A DNA stretch of 64,000 nucleotides from Telluribacter humicola (GTDB taxonomy: Bacteria > Bacteroidota > Bacteroidia > Cytophagales > Spirosomataceae): contig NZ_JAFIQT010000001.1 in assembly GCF_017355935.1 (NCBI RefSeq), forward strand, positions 62,001 through 126,000. The letters run 5' to 3'. Each line of letters opens with the position of its first letter. Positions within the stretch are counted from its first letter, which is position 1. Positions 17,411 to 25,865 of the stretch are shown here, one piece after another. The translations under genes were made by a program, and so were the position numbers. A model generated the notes under the pieces. The model saw only the letters and a list, made by a program, of their open reading frames with translations. It had not been told where the DNA came from and searched no databases.

Positions 17411-17697
17411 AAGTAAGCAACTAGAAAGTGCAGGTATGGTTTTTACAAATATGTGTGGAGCCGCACAGGAAAAAAGTTGAACATATAAGGCATTGTACGT
17501 AGTAAGGCTGTCGCGACTTGTATAAGGTAAAGTAATGCTTTGTATAATTCAATTCAGGATAAGTTGCTAGTTAGTACAGCGGGGTGTGGGTTAGCCTGTT
17601 TAACATTTTCGAAAGAAACTTCAACAAGAATTAGCATATTTGTTTAATTGTTTTTAAATTTGATTCAACAAAATATAAACCTTATACTTTGTTTGTT

Positions 17698-18210
17698 ATG
17701 ACGGCTATAGAATTCACATATAATATCCATCGGGTTTCGAAGTCTCTGAAACCATTCGCTATGCGCCTGACCCGTGATTCTGAAGATGCGAATGATCTGT
17801 TGCAGGACACGCTTCTAAAAGCATTTACCAATCGCGACAAGTATACGGATGGAACAAACCTGAAGGCTTGGCTGTACACCATCATGAAGAATACGTTCAT
17901 TACCAACTATCAGCGGATGGTGCGTAAGAATACCTTCATCGATACCACCGATAACCTGCACTATATTAACTCCATGGAGAGCAGCACTGACAACGGTGCC
18001 TACACCAGCTTCGCCATGGATGATATAAACCGGGCTATCGAGAATCTGGATTCGGCCTATCGGGTACCTTTCATGATGCACTTCCGGGGCTTCAAGTACC
18101 ATGAAATAGCCGCCAAACTGGATATACCCATTGGAACTGTTAAAAATCGTATCCACATTGCAAGAAAGGAGCTAAAAGGAAAGCTAAAAGTTTACTCTCA
18201 TTTCGACTGA
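17698..18210 (+). CDS. ECF-type RNA polymerase sigma factor next to carotenoid genes
   Basis: A 170-residue sigma-70 family protein. Region 2 (about 15-85) includes DSEDANDLLQDTLLKAF and the -10-binding NLKAWLYTIMKNTFITNY. Region 4 (about 115-165) includes the helix-turn-helix HEIAAKLDIPIGTVKNRIHIARKEL. ATG 17698 is chosen; a TTG three codons earlier is possible. No anti-sigma gene is adjacent. The sigma gene is followed by a terminator, then crtI and crtB on the same strand. ECF regulators next to crt genes are common in Cytophagales, so control of carotenoid synthesis is a reasonable inference. A TTTG / TATACTTTG pair (17659-17691) resembles a vegetative promoter but would give an almost leaderless transcript. 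Confidence 0.85.
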   Translation: MTAIEFTYNIHRVSKSLKPFAMRLTRDSEDANDLLQDTLLKAFTNRDKYTDGTNLKAWLYTIMKNTFITNYQRMVRKNTFIDTTDNLHYINSMESSTDNGAYTSFAMDDINRAIENLDSAYRVPFMMHFRGFKYHEIAAKLDIPIGTVKNRIHIARKELKGKLKVYSHFD

Positions 18211-18304
18211 TTAACAAAAGACATATATACATTGAGCGGTCTGTTCAAATCTTTTTGAGAGACCGTAATGAGGTAGTTTTTGGTTAAAAAGAGGAAGGTT
18301 TGGA

Positions 18305-18336
18305 AAAGTTAGATAGGATTCTGTCTAACTTTTTTT
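18305..18336 (+). terminator. terminator after the sigma factor gene
   Basis: A 9-bp perfect stem (AAAGTTAGA at 18305-18313 with 18324-18332) with a 10-nt loop and a T7 run. It separates the sigma factor transcript from crtI, which begins 30 bp later and so needs its own promoter or read-through. Confidence 0.75.
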
Positions 18337-18366
18337 CATGTCTCAGCATTACTATTTATACCCTAT

Positions 18367-19851
18367 ATGACCCCTCCTAAACGAGTAATTGTAATCGGAG
18401 CCGGTTTTGCCGGCTTATCTGCTGCTACACAACTAGCCCATGACGGCTACGATGTGACTATACTGGAAAAGAACAGTATGCCCGGCGGGCGAGCCCGCGT
18501 GTTCCACGAGCAAGGCTTCGTGTTTGATATGGGACCCAGCTGGTACTGGATGCCCGATGTATTTGAAGACTACTTCGCCCGATTCGGCAAAAAGCCTTCT
18601 GATTACTATCAACTGGTACGTCTGGACCCTTCCTACAAGGTAGTTTTTAGTCCGGATGAAGCCGTGGATCTTCCCGCCGGACTACTGGGACTCCGGCAGT
18701 TGTTCGAGTCGATGGAGCCGGGTAGTGGCGAGCGCCTGGACGAATTTCTGCGGCAGGCTGCTTATAAGTACAAGGTCGGAATTGGTAATTTTGTATGGAA
18801 GCCCAGTCGCCGCCTGACGGAGTTTGTAAGCCTTAAGCTTCTGTATGATGTAGCCCGCCTGGATGTATTTCAGTCGTTTGCGGCGCATGTCCGCAAGTTC
18901 TTTCAGGATCCCCGCCTTCTTCAGCTGGTTGAGTTCCCGGTACTGTTCCTGGGAGCTACAGCCGAAAATACCCCTGCGATGTACAGCCTCATGAACTACG
19001 CCGAAATGAGCATGGGTACCTGGTACCCAATGGGGGGGATGCATGAGATTGTGAAGGGTATGGTAGCGCTGGCGGAAGAGAAAGGTGTAAAGCTGCTTCT
19101 TAATCAGAATGTGACTCAAATAGAGGTAGATAAGGGGCAGGTGCGGCGCGTTCATACCGACTCCGGCATATTCGAGGCGGATGTATTGATAGCGGGAGCT
19201 GATTATCATCACGTAGAGAATGATCTTTTAGGTGATTCTTATCGTAATTATGATGAATCGTACTGGAGCAAGCGAACTATGGCCCCATCATCACTACTAT
19301 ACTACTTGGGAATCAATAAGCGGGTACCTCGCCTTGAGCATCATAATCTCTTTTTTGACGAAGATTTTAAGGTACACGCGGCTGAGATATATGAGAGTCC
19401 GCAGTGGCCGTCAAAGCCTCTGTTCTATGTATCAGCACCTTCCAGGACAGACCCATCCGTGGCGCCTGAGGGGTGTGAGAATCTGTTTGTACTGATTCCG
19501 GTAGCCCCTGGCCTGTCTGGCGATACGGATGAGATCAGAGAAAAGTACTATAACCTGGTGATGGAGCGCCTGGAGGCGTACGTAGGAGAACCTGTGCGGC
19601 CCCATGTAGTCTATAAGCGCATGTACGCTCACAGTGATTTCATTAAAGACTATAATTCATTCCGGGGTAACGCCTATGGACTGGCCAATACCCTAAAGCA
19701 GACTGCTATCCTGAAACCTGCTCTTAAGAGTAAGAAAATCAAGAATATGTACTTTACCGGGCAGCTAACCGTACCTGGTCCGGGAGTACCTCCTTCCCTT
19801 ATTTCAGGGATTGTTGTAGCTCGTGAGGTGAAGAGGGAGAATATTTTATAA
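18367..19851 (+). CDS. crtI: phytoene desaturase (CrtI family)
   Basis: A 494-residue flavoprotein of the carotenoid desaturase family. The N-terminal FAD-binding motif is VIVIGAGFAGLSAATQLA followed by GYDVTILEK. The GGRARVFHEQGFVFDMGPSWYWMPDVFEDYF region follows. The C-terminal carotenoid-desaturase signature TGQLTVPGPGVPPSLISG is intact. It would introduce double bonds into phytoene, giving lycopene or a related polyene, at the membrane. It is directly followed by crtB after 93 bp, with a 9-bp inverted repeat (19853-19876) between them. No lycopene cyclase or beta-carotene hydroxylase is in the window, so the end product cannot be inferred. Confidence 0.92.
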   Translation: MTPPKRVIVIGAGFAGLSAATQLAHDGYDVTILEKNSMPGGRARVFHEQGFVFDMGPSWYWMPDVFEDYFARFGKKPSDYYQLVRLDPSYKVVFSPDEAVDLPAGLLGLRQLFESMEPGSGERLDEFLRQAAYKYKVGIGNFVWKPSRRLTEFVSLKLLYDVARLDVFQSFAAHVRKFFQDPRLLQLVEFPVLFLGATAENTPAMYSLMNYAEMSMGTWYPMGGMHEIVKGMVALAEEKGVKLLLNQNVTQIEVDKGQVRRVHTDSGIFEADVLIAGADYHHVENDLLGDSYRNYDESYWSKRTMAPSSLLYYLGINKRVPRLEHHNLFFDEDFKVHAAEIYESPQWPSKPLFYVSAPSRTDPSVAPEGCENLFVLIPVAPGLSGDTDEIREKYYNLVMERLEAYVGEPVRPHVVYKRMYAHSDFIKDYNSFRGNAYGLANTLKQTAILKPALKSKKIKNMYFTGQLTVPGPGVPPSLISGIVVAREVKRENIL

Positions 19852-19852
19852 T

Positions 19853-19876
19853 TTTGTTTAAAGTTAGTTAAACAAA
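19853..19876. repeat. inverted repeat between crtI and crtB
   Basis: TTTGTTTAA and its exact complement TTAAACAAA flank a 6-nt spacer, immediately after the crtI stop codon. No T-run follows, so it is either a weak hairpin attenuating crtB or an operator. Confidence 0.4.
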
Positions 19877-19944
19877 GAGGTGGGCTTTAGGTTAATAGTA
19901 TCATTAGCTATTAACGGAACATCTCCTCCCAAAACCGACGTCCT

Positions 19945-20796
19945 ATGCTGGAGCTATTTAACCAAACGTCATTTCACTGCAGCCGTATCATTACCGAGCA
20001 GTACAGTACGTCCTTTACCCTGGGGATTCGTACCCTTGATCGTAAGTACCACATGCCTATTTACGGGATATACGGATTTGTGCGTTGCGCGGATGAAATT
20101 GTAGATACATTCCATGATTTTGACAAGAAGGCGCTGCTGGATAAGTTCCGAGAAGATGCATATAGTGCTATCAATGACAGGATCAGTGTTAATCCGGTCC
20201 TGCATGCGTTTCAGCTGGTAGTTAATCAGTACGGAATTGAGCGGGAGCTGGTAGACTGCTTTCTGGATAGCATGGAGATGGACCTGTATGATCAGGATTA
20301 TACTTCCGACAACTACTGCAAGTACATATATGGATCGGCTGAAGTAGTAGGGCTGATGTGTCTGCGGGTATTCTGTGAGGGCGATAGGGATATGTATGAC
20401 CGGCTTCGGGAAGGAGCCTGTAAGCTGGGATCGGCCTTTCAGAAGGTAAACTTCCTGCGTGATATGAAGAGTGACTACGTGGAGCGTGGCCGTGTTTATT
20501 TTCCTGGTGTACAATTCACAACATTTGATCCGGACTCCAAGCTGGAGATTGAGAAGGATATCGAAGCTGATTTTGATGCCGCCTATCAGGCCATTCTGAT
20601 GCTGCCCCGGGGAGCCCGGCAGGGAGTATATCTGGCGTACGTCTACTACCGGACGCTGTTTGACAAGATCAAAAAGATACCTGCGGCCCGTATTCAGGAA
20701 GAGCGCATACGGGTAGCTGATGGTAAAAAACTCGCACTTTTAGCACATACCTACTTCAAATTCAGGATGAATGCTCTGATTCCTGCATTTTTTTAG
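19945..20796 (+). CDS. crtB: phytoene synthase (CrtB family)
   Basis: A 283-residue trans-isoprenyl diphosphate synthase that condenses two geranylgeranyl diphosphates to phytoene. Both aspartate-rich Mg-binding motifs are present: D50-E-I-V-D54 (in GFVRCADEIVDTF) and D173-x-x-x-D177 (in NFLRDMKSDYVERGRVYFP). Its length is normal for bacterial CrtB. Squalene synthases share the fold, but the crtI neighbour settles the assignment. It is the last gene of the crt pair; 212 bp with no gene follow before the transhydrogenase operon. Confidence 0.92.
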   Translation: MLELFNQTSFHCSRIITEQYSTSFTLGIRTLDRKYHMPIYGIYGFVRCADEIVDTFHDFDKKALLDKFREDAYSAINDRISVNPVLHAFQLVVNQYGIERELVDCFLDSMEMDLYDQDYTSDNYCKYIYGSAEVVGLMCLRVFCEGDRDMYDRLREGACKLGSAFQKVNFLRDMKSDYVERGRVYFPGVQFTTFDPDSKLEIEKDIEADFDAAYQAILMLPRGARQGVYLAYVYYRTLFDKIKKIPAARIQEERIRVADGKKLALLAHTYFKFRMNALIPAFF

Positions 20797-21008
20797 GAGA
20801 TCTTTAAGGTTAACTACCTACTTTCAACGTCTCTAACACTACCATCTGGGTCTACCTGGTTACAAGTCTTGGGTTAACTCCTTAGGCCTTGTGGCTGTAT
20901 GCATAGGGCAAACTCCTGTGCTGTTGAACATTTACCTTGTTCTTAATGAGTAGAATTCCCGTTGGGTTAGCTGTATTAGTTTTCTAACCAAAACTCTGTC
21001 TGGAAACA

Positions 21009-22148
21009 TTGAAAATTGCAGTCCCCAAAGAGACCAAGCCTTTGGAAAGGCGTGTCGCTCTAACCCCCGACGTTGTCAAATCTCTTCAAAAAGCCGGATT
21101 CAGCTGTCTTATTGAAACAGGTGCCGGCGAAGCTTCCTACTTTTCCGATGAGTCGTATCAACTGGCCGGAGGTACCATTGTCCCCAATGCGGCTACGGCA
21201 CTTGCTGAGGCCGATGTAGTACTGAAAGTCAATGCTCCCTATCTGGATGACATAGCCCTGATGAAGGAAGGCAGTGTACTGATCTCTTATCTCTATGCTT
21301 ACACTATTCCTGAGGTAGTAGATGCCCTGAAACGCAAAAAAATCTCGGCTTTCTCCATGGATGCGGTACCCCGTATCTCGCGGGCCCAGAAGATGGATGC
21401 GCTCAGTTCGCAGGCCAACCTGGCGGGTTATAAATCGGTATTACTGGGAGCCAACGCCCTGGGTAAGATATTCCCGCTGATGATGACCGCGGCTGGTACC
21501 ATCACACCCGCCCGGGTACTGGTATTTGGAGCCGGTGTAGCGGGCTTACAGGCTATTGCTACCGCCAAGCGCCTGGGAGCCGTCGTAGAGGCTACAGACG
21601 TACGTCCTGAAACCAAAGAGCAGGTAGAGTCACTGGGTGGCCGCTTTCTGCAGGTAGAAGGTGCCGAGGGAGTTAAGACCGAAGGAGGTTACGCCCGTGA
21701 GGTGTCAGCCGACTACCTACAGAAGCAGCAGCAATTGATCAAAGACCGCATCAAGGAAGCTGATATAGCCATCACTACCGCGCTGGTTATAGGCAAAAAG
21801 GCGCCGATCCTGATTACCGAAGAAATGGTAAAAAGCATGAAGACGGGGTCGGTGATTGTGGATATGGCGGTAGAGTCGGGAGGAAACTGTGAAGTGAGCG
21901 AGATGAACAAGACCGTCGTCAAGCACGGCGTGACCATCATCGGGGAGTCCAATCTGCCTTCGTTGCTGCCTGTCAACGCCAGTGAGCTTTACGCCAAGAA
22001 TATCTCGACGCTGCTGTTGCACTTGGCTAACAAGGATGGCTTCAAGTGGGAAATGGACGAAGACGTTACCAAAGGTAGCCTCATTACCTACCAGGGCGAG
22101 CTTGTGCATCCGTTCACGAAGGAGATCCTGGCGAAGTCTAAAGTCTGA
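21009..22148 (+). CDS. pntAA: NAD(P) transhydrogenase subunit alpha, part 1 (NAD-binding)
   Basis: A 379-residue domain I of proton-translocating transhydrogenase, which passes hydride between NADH and NADP. It starts MKIAVPKETKPLERRVALTPD, as in alanine dehydrogenase/PntA relatives. The dinucleotide fold motif is VLVFGAGVAGLQAIATAKRLGA (about 170-191), with the RPETKEQVESLGG segment after it. The start codon is TTG; no in-frame ATG exists nearby and the N-terminus is at the family position. As in many bacteria the alpha subunit is split: the membrane part is the next gene, 43 bp on. A GGTTAG/CTAACC hairpin (20965-20989) lies just upstream. Confidence 0.93.
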   Translation: MKIAVPKETKPLERRVALTPDVVKSLQKAGFSCLIETGAGEASYFSDESYQLAGGTIVPNAATALAEADVVLKVNAPYLDDIALMKEGSVLISYLYAYTIPEVVDALKRKKISAFSMDAVPRISRAQKMDALSSQANLAGYKSVLLGANALGKIFPLMMTAAGTITPARVLVFGAGVAGLQAIATAKRLGAVVEATDVRPETKEQVESLGGRFLQVEGAEGVKTEGGYAREVSADYLQKQQQLIKDRIKEADIAITTALVIGKKAPILITEEMVKSMKTGSVIVDMAVESGGNCEVSEMNKTVVKHGVTIIGESNLPSLLPVNASELYAKNISTLLLHLANKDGFKWEMDEDVTKGSLITYQGELVHPFTKEILAKSKV

Positions 22149-22191
22149 CACGTACACAAGTACATCACACAACCACAATCATTCCCGAAAC

Positions 22192-22476
22192 ATGACACTT
22201 GAGAACTTTATATTCCTGCTCTATATACTGGTGCTGGCCAGCTATTGCGGCTTTGAACTTATCTCCAAAGTACCTCCAACCCTGCATACGCCCCTGATGT
22301 CGGCCTCCAATGCCATCTCCGGTATCACCATCGTAGGTGCTATCCTGTGCGTACGCGAAGGCGAAATCAGTAAGTATCTGGGCATGCTGGCGCTGGTGCT
22401 GGCTACCATCAACGTGGTAGGTGGCTACGCCGTGACGGACCGGATGCTCCAGATGTTCAAAAAGAAAAAGGCCTGA
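22192..22476 (+). CDS. pntAB: NAD(P) transhydrogenase subunit alpha, part 2 (membrane)
   Basis: A 94-residue integral membrane protein with three to four helices, including the conserved SASNAISGITIVGAIL segment of domain II. The start at ATG 22192 is chosen because the 70 codons of open frame upstream overlap pntAA and have no resemblance to the family. It forms part of the proton channel together with PntB, whose gene starts 42 bp downstream. Confidence 0.93.
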   Translation: MTLENFIFLLYILVLASYCGFELISKVPPTLHTPLMSASNAISGITIVGAILCVREGEISKYLGMLALVLATINVVGGYAVTDRMLQMFKKKKA

Positions 22477-22518
22477 TGCTGCCTCCTCAGTTTTACTATT
22501 AATCCTGTAATTCCTCAC

Positions 22519-23913
22519 ATGAACATACTTGTACAACTTACGTATCTGATATCGGCAGTACTTTTTATCGTAGGTATCAAGAAGCTGAACCGTACGCAGG
22601 AAGCCCGCCAGGGCAACACCCTGTCGTCGGTGGCGATGCTACTGGCTATTCTGGCTACCATTACTTACGTAGAGGCGCTGACGCTGCCCGAAATACTGGC
22701 CTGTATTGCAATAGGTGGCGCCATTGGTCTGTTCTGGGCTCGCAAGGTAGAGATGACCCAAATGCCCGAGATGGTGGCTATCTTCAACGGTTTCGGTGGT
22801 GCCGCTTCCTTCTTGGTAGCTATGTCCGACTACTGGACCCGCGCCGTGGAGCAACCCACCTTATCAACCGATATGGTTACGCTAATTAGTATCCTGCTGT
22901 CTGTACTGATCGGTGGTCTGACCTTTACGGGCTCTCTCACTGCCTATGGAAAACTCAGTGGTAAAATAAGCGGTAATGCCATTGTTTTCGGTGGCCAGCA
23001 TCTGCTCAACCTGGTACTACTAATCGTAGCTATTATCTGCGGTGGCCTGCTGGTTACTGAACTGGATCTGGTGACGGCCATGCTGGTACTGGCGGCTATC
23101 TCACTAGTACTGGGGATACTAGTGGTGATCCCTATCGGAGGTGCCGATATGCCCGTAGTGATCTCACTGCTCAATTCTTACTCGGGTATGGCGGCCTGTA
23201 CAACTGGTTTCGTACTCAATAACTCAGTACTGATCGTAACGGGAGCCCTGGTAGGTGCATCAGGTATCATCTTGACCCAGATCATGTGTAAGGCCATGAA
23301 CCGCTCGCTGGTGAGTGTACTGTTAGGTGGCTTTGGTGCTACCTCGGGCGCCGCCGCTGCTGCTGGTGGCGGTAGCGAAATGGTGATCAAAGAAGTAGGT
23401 GTAGAAGAAGCCGCCATGATCTTTGATTCGGCCTCGTCGGTAATCGTGGTACCTGGCTATGGTATGGCCGTGGCGCAGGCTCAGCACGTGGTGCGCGAGA
23501 TGATGGACCTGCTCGAAAAGAAAGGCGTAAACGTACGCTTTGCCATTCACCCGGTAGCGGGTCGGATGCCCGGGCACATGAACGTACTGCTGGCTGAATC
23601 CAACGTACCGTATGACAAGCTCATCGAGATGGAAGAGATCAACGATGACTTTGGCAATACGGATGTAGTACTGGTAGTAGGGGCTAACGACGTGGTGAAC
23701 CCGGCCGCCCGTACCAATCCGGCCAGTCCGATCTTTGGTATGCCTATCCTGAATGCTGATAAAGCCCGTACCGTGATCGTGAGTAAGCGCTCCATGGCCG
23801 CGGGTTACGCCGGTATCGAAAACGAGCTCTTCGGCTACGACAACTGCCTCATGCTCTTCGGCGACGCCAAGTCTACCCTGACTAAGATGGTGGGTGAATT
23901 GAAAGAGATGTAA
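22519..23913 (+). CDS. pntB: NAD(P) transhydrogenase subunit beta
   Basis: A 464-residue subunit. The N-terminal two thirds are membrane helices of domain II (with FTGSLTAYGKLSGKI and GADMPVVISLLNSYSGMAA). The C-terminal domain III binds NADP through VPGYGMAVAQAQH, HPVAGRMPGHMNVLLAE and VVGANDVVNPAA. It completes the pntAA-pntAB-pntB unit that uses proton motive force to make NADPH. A 19-bp inverted repeat (23917-23959) ends the operon against the convergent gene at 23972. Confidence 0.94.
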   Translation: MNILVQLTYLISAVLFIVGIKKLNRTQEARQGNTLSSVAMLLAILATITYVEALTLPEILACIAIGGAIGLFWARKVEMTQMPEMVAIFNGFGGAASFLVAMSDYWTRAVEQPTLSTDMVTLISILLSVLIGGLTFTGSLTAYGKLSGKISGNAIVFGGQHLLNLVLLIVAIICGGLLVTELDLVTAMLVLAAISLVLGILVVIPIGGADMPVVISLLNSYSGMAACTTGFVLNNSVLIVTGALVGASGIILTQIMCKAMNRSLVSVLLGGFGATSGAAAAAGGGSEMVIKEVGVEEAAMIFDSASSVIVVPGYGMAVAQAQHVVREMMDLLEKKGVNVRFAIHPVAGRMPGHMNVLLAESNVPYDKLIEMEEINDDFGNTDVVLVVGANDVVNPAARTNPASPIFGMPILNADKARTVIVSKRSMAAGYAGIENELFGYDNCLMLFGDAKSTLTKMVGELKEM

Positions 23914-23916
23914 TAA

Positions 23917-23959
23917 ATAGGTACTGGTTTGCATCCTAATGATGCAAACCAGTACCTAT
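23917..23959. terminator. bidirectional hairpin after pntB
   Basis: A 19-bp perfect inverted repeat (23917-23935 with 23941-23959) with a 5-nt loop between convergent genes. It has no long U-run, so it may terminate weakly or mainly protect 3' ends. Confidence 0.6.
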
Positions 23960-23971
23960 ACCTCTACGCTG

Positions 23972-24667
23972 CTAAAGATTAACTTTTCTTAGCATACTCC
24001 CCGGCAGGCTCACGTGAGCGTTAGTGTCTGCCTGTAATTGAAAAGTATTGAAGATATCCTTTTCAACAGCCAAACGGCTGGAATCGCGCACCTGGCAAGT
24101 AGCCGCACCTATCCGATTATTGGCATCTATATCTACAAAGCTGCCCGAATAAGCCGAAACGCTCAGTGAATCGAAGCGGTTATCCGTAAGCAAAGCGTTC
24201 TTTCCCACTTGCGTGACAGATAATGATCCTCCCTGCCAGCCTGTGATCTTATTAAATATACCTTCGGAGCTTACCCCTGATAGAGTCGGAGCCATAATAT
24301 AGATAGAAGGCTTCCGGTCCAGAGGGTCTTTCTCAAAAGAATAACTTTCCGGTCTCGCATCTTTTTCGAAGAGAACAATAAGGGTATCTCCCCGCATTTC
24401 CGTTATAACACCCTTGCCATTAGAGCCACCTTTGAAGTGCACTCTTCTCATTTCAAACCGGGTACCTAGCTGAATTTGTGCCAGGACGTTGCTTTGCCCC
24501 ACCAGCTTTACATACTTAAATGCAGGTAGTGTTTCATGCGCATAGCCATAGTACGGATCATTCCGGTTTATCGTATCGTAGGTCTTTTTCAGGGGAAGGT
24601 TAGCCCCCAGCGAGGATACTAAAATAAAAGCGAACAGCGCCAGGAGTAATTTATTACTGGTCTTCAT
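23972..24667 (-). CDS. secreted hypothetical protein at the end of the GntR/ABC operon
   Basis: A 231-residue exported protein (signal about residues 1-22). The rest alternates short beta-strands with Asn/Ser/Gly turns (SVSAYSGSFVDIDANNRIG, RDSSRLAVEKDI, QADTNAHVSLPG). This resembles the GIN/DUF2807-type right-handed beta-helix found in putative auto-transporter adhesin-like head proteins of Bacteroidota. I cannot assign the family with certainty. It follows the GntR gene by only 11 bp, so it belongs to the ABC operon and may be a surface or periplasmic partner of that transporter. Confidence 0.6.
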   Translation of the reverse strand: MKTSNKLLLALFAFILVSSLGANLPLKKTYDTINRNDPYYGYAHETLPAFKYVKLVGQSNVLAQIQLGTRFEMRRVHFKGGSNGKGVITEMRGDTLIVLFEKDARPESYSFEKDPLDRKPSIYIMAPTLSGVSSEGIFNKITGWQGGSLSVTQVGKNALLTDNRFDSLSVSAYSGSFVDIDANNRIGAATCQVRDSSRLAVEKDIFNTFQLQADTNAHVSLPGSMLRKVNL

Positions 24668-24678
24668 GCAGCGTAGAA

Positions 24679-25059
24679 TTAAGGGGTTGACGGATATTCG
24701 GTGGCAACAAATTTCTCGTAGCGAGTTTGTAGTTCTTCCATACTGATGTTAAGCAGGTACATGGCCTTAAAAAATTCAGGCAGTTCGCTTTCCAGAAAAC
24801 GCTCCCGTCGGTAAGCCAGGATGAGCGTCTGTGCGTTATCAGATGCCGAGTAGCCAATCCCGCGCCTGTTATAGATAATTTCCTGGCTTTGCAGAAAATC
24901 ATACGTACGCATGACAGTATTTGGATTTACTTCCAGCATAGCGGCCAGGTCGCGCACCGAAGGGATACGCTCACCTGGTGGCCACTGCCCCAGTACGATC
25001 TGCTCGCAGACGTAATCAGCGATCTGTATATAGATTGATTGTTTATCTTTAAATTCCAT
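24679..25059 (-). CDS. GntR-family regulator, YtrA subfamily
   Basis: A 126-residue protein with an N-terminal winged helix (QIADYVCEQIVLGQWPPGERIPSVRDLAAMLEVNPNTVMRTYDFLQ) and a short C-terminal region of two helices, the compact form called YtrA. Members of this subfamily typically repress their own ABC-transporter operon. Here the gene is third in the operon, 11 bp after the permease. A palindrome of the right shape (26736-26759) lies at the operon promoter. The inducer is unknown; YtrA relatives often respond to cell-envelope stress. Confidence 0.85.
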   Translation of the reverse strand: MEFKDKQSIYIQIADYVCEQIVLGQWPPGERIPSVRDLAAMLEVNPNTVMRTYDFLQSQEIIYNRRGIGYSASDNAQTLILAYRRERFLESELPEFFKAMYLLNISMEELQTRYEKFVATEYPSTP

Positions 25060-25070
25060 TAAGTAGCAGG

Positions 25071-25856
25071 TTAAATTTCTTTTTCACCCAGCCGCACGTA
25101 GGTGATGTACCAGAGGGCAAGCAAAAAGAGCAGGGGCAAAGTGTAAAACAGATTTTGAAACAGCGGTGAATGATCTATGTGATGATAGTGGTGGCTTCCG
25201 TCAAAGGTGATCCGCCAGCCGGAAAAAGGAGAGGCTCCCATCATGTAGGGATTAGAAGCAAGGTACTCAGCAAACCACAGATTAGCTTGTGATATCAGCG
25301 CAGCAGCCACTATGAATACCGCCGAGGCCTTGACAAAAGAGGCTTTAACAAAATACAGGGACCCAAGAAACAAAAAACCCTGGAAAAGGACATACATAAT
25401 GATAAAGGCCTGCAGAGTATCCGATGATATCTTCTCATACTGGTAGCTGTTAGGCGGAAGCTTGCTATTGACAAAGTCAATCGTCCAGCTATGCAGAAAC
25501 AGGAACAGCAATAACAGTGGGATCTCAAACAGCAGATTGAAAAGCAGCGCACTAAGTACCTTCTCTAACCGGGAGGCCGGTACCATTAGAGCCGCTATAC
25601 CGGTATCACGAGAAGTATATTGGCTGAATGCCAAATTGGTATAGAGGCTTCCACCTAAAAGCACAGGGAGTAGCAGCGCGGCAAAATGAAGTCCGGGCAG
25701 CTTGCTGTTGCTCGCACCGATGAATATAGTGGGAAGCATCATAAGCAGCAAAAAGGCGAGTACAGGTACTGCCGTAAGCAGGTAGCTCTGACCCTTAAAA
25801 GCAAGTTCCCATTGGACTACCCGGCGGAAACGAGGAAAACTGAATGTCTGATTCAT
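25071..25856 (-). CDS. ABC transporter permease-like membrane protein
   Basis: A 261-residue protein with about six hydrophobic segments: roughly 20-45, 55-75, 100-125, 150-172, 178-195 and 230-250. It carries the ABC-2-like permease layout and a charged amphipathic N-terminus (PRFRRVVQWELAFKG). There is no conserved catalytic motif. It sits between the ATPase gene (9-bp gap) and the GntR gene (14-bp gap), which makes it the membrane partner of that ATPase. The substrate is not evident. Confidence 0.72.
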   Translation of the reverse strand: MNQTFSFPRFRRVVQWELAFKGQSYLLTAVPVLAFLLLMMLPTIFIGASNSKLPGLHFAALLLPVLLGGSLYTNLAFSQYTSRDTGIAALMVPASRLEKVLSALLFNLLFEIPLLLLFLFLHSWTIDFVNSKLPPNSYQYEKISSDTLQAFIIMYVLFQGFLFLGSLYFVKASFVKASAVFIVAAALISQANLWFAEYLASNPYMMGASPFSGWRITFDGSHHYHHIDHSPLFQNLFYTLPLLFLLALWYITYVRLGEKEI

Positions 25857-25865
25857 AGACTGAGC

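Noticed and set aside
20797-21008. Gap before pntAA considered as a riboswitch
   Set aside because: Only one short hairpin (20965-20989) and no conserved riboswitch core that I can recognise.
23323-23934. 203-codon His/Gly/Arg-rich frame opposite pntB
   Set aside because: Shadow of a strongly conserved gene.
23917-23959. Long palindrome after pntB considered as an operator
   Set aside because: It lies between convergent genes, where no promoter is needed; a terminator or 3'-end hairpin is the simpler reading.
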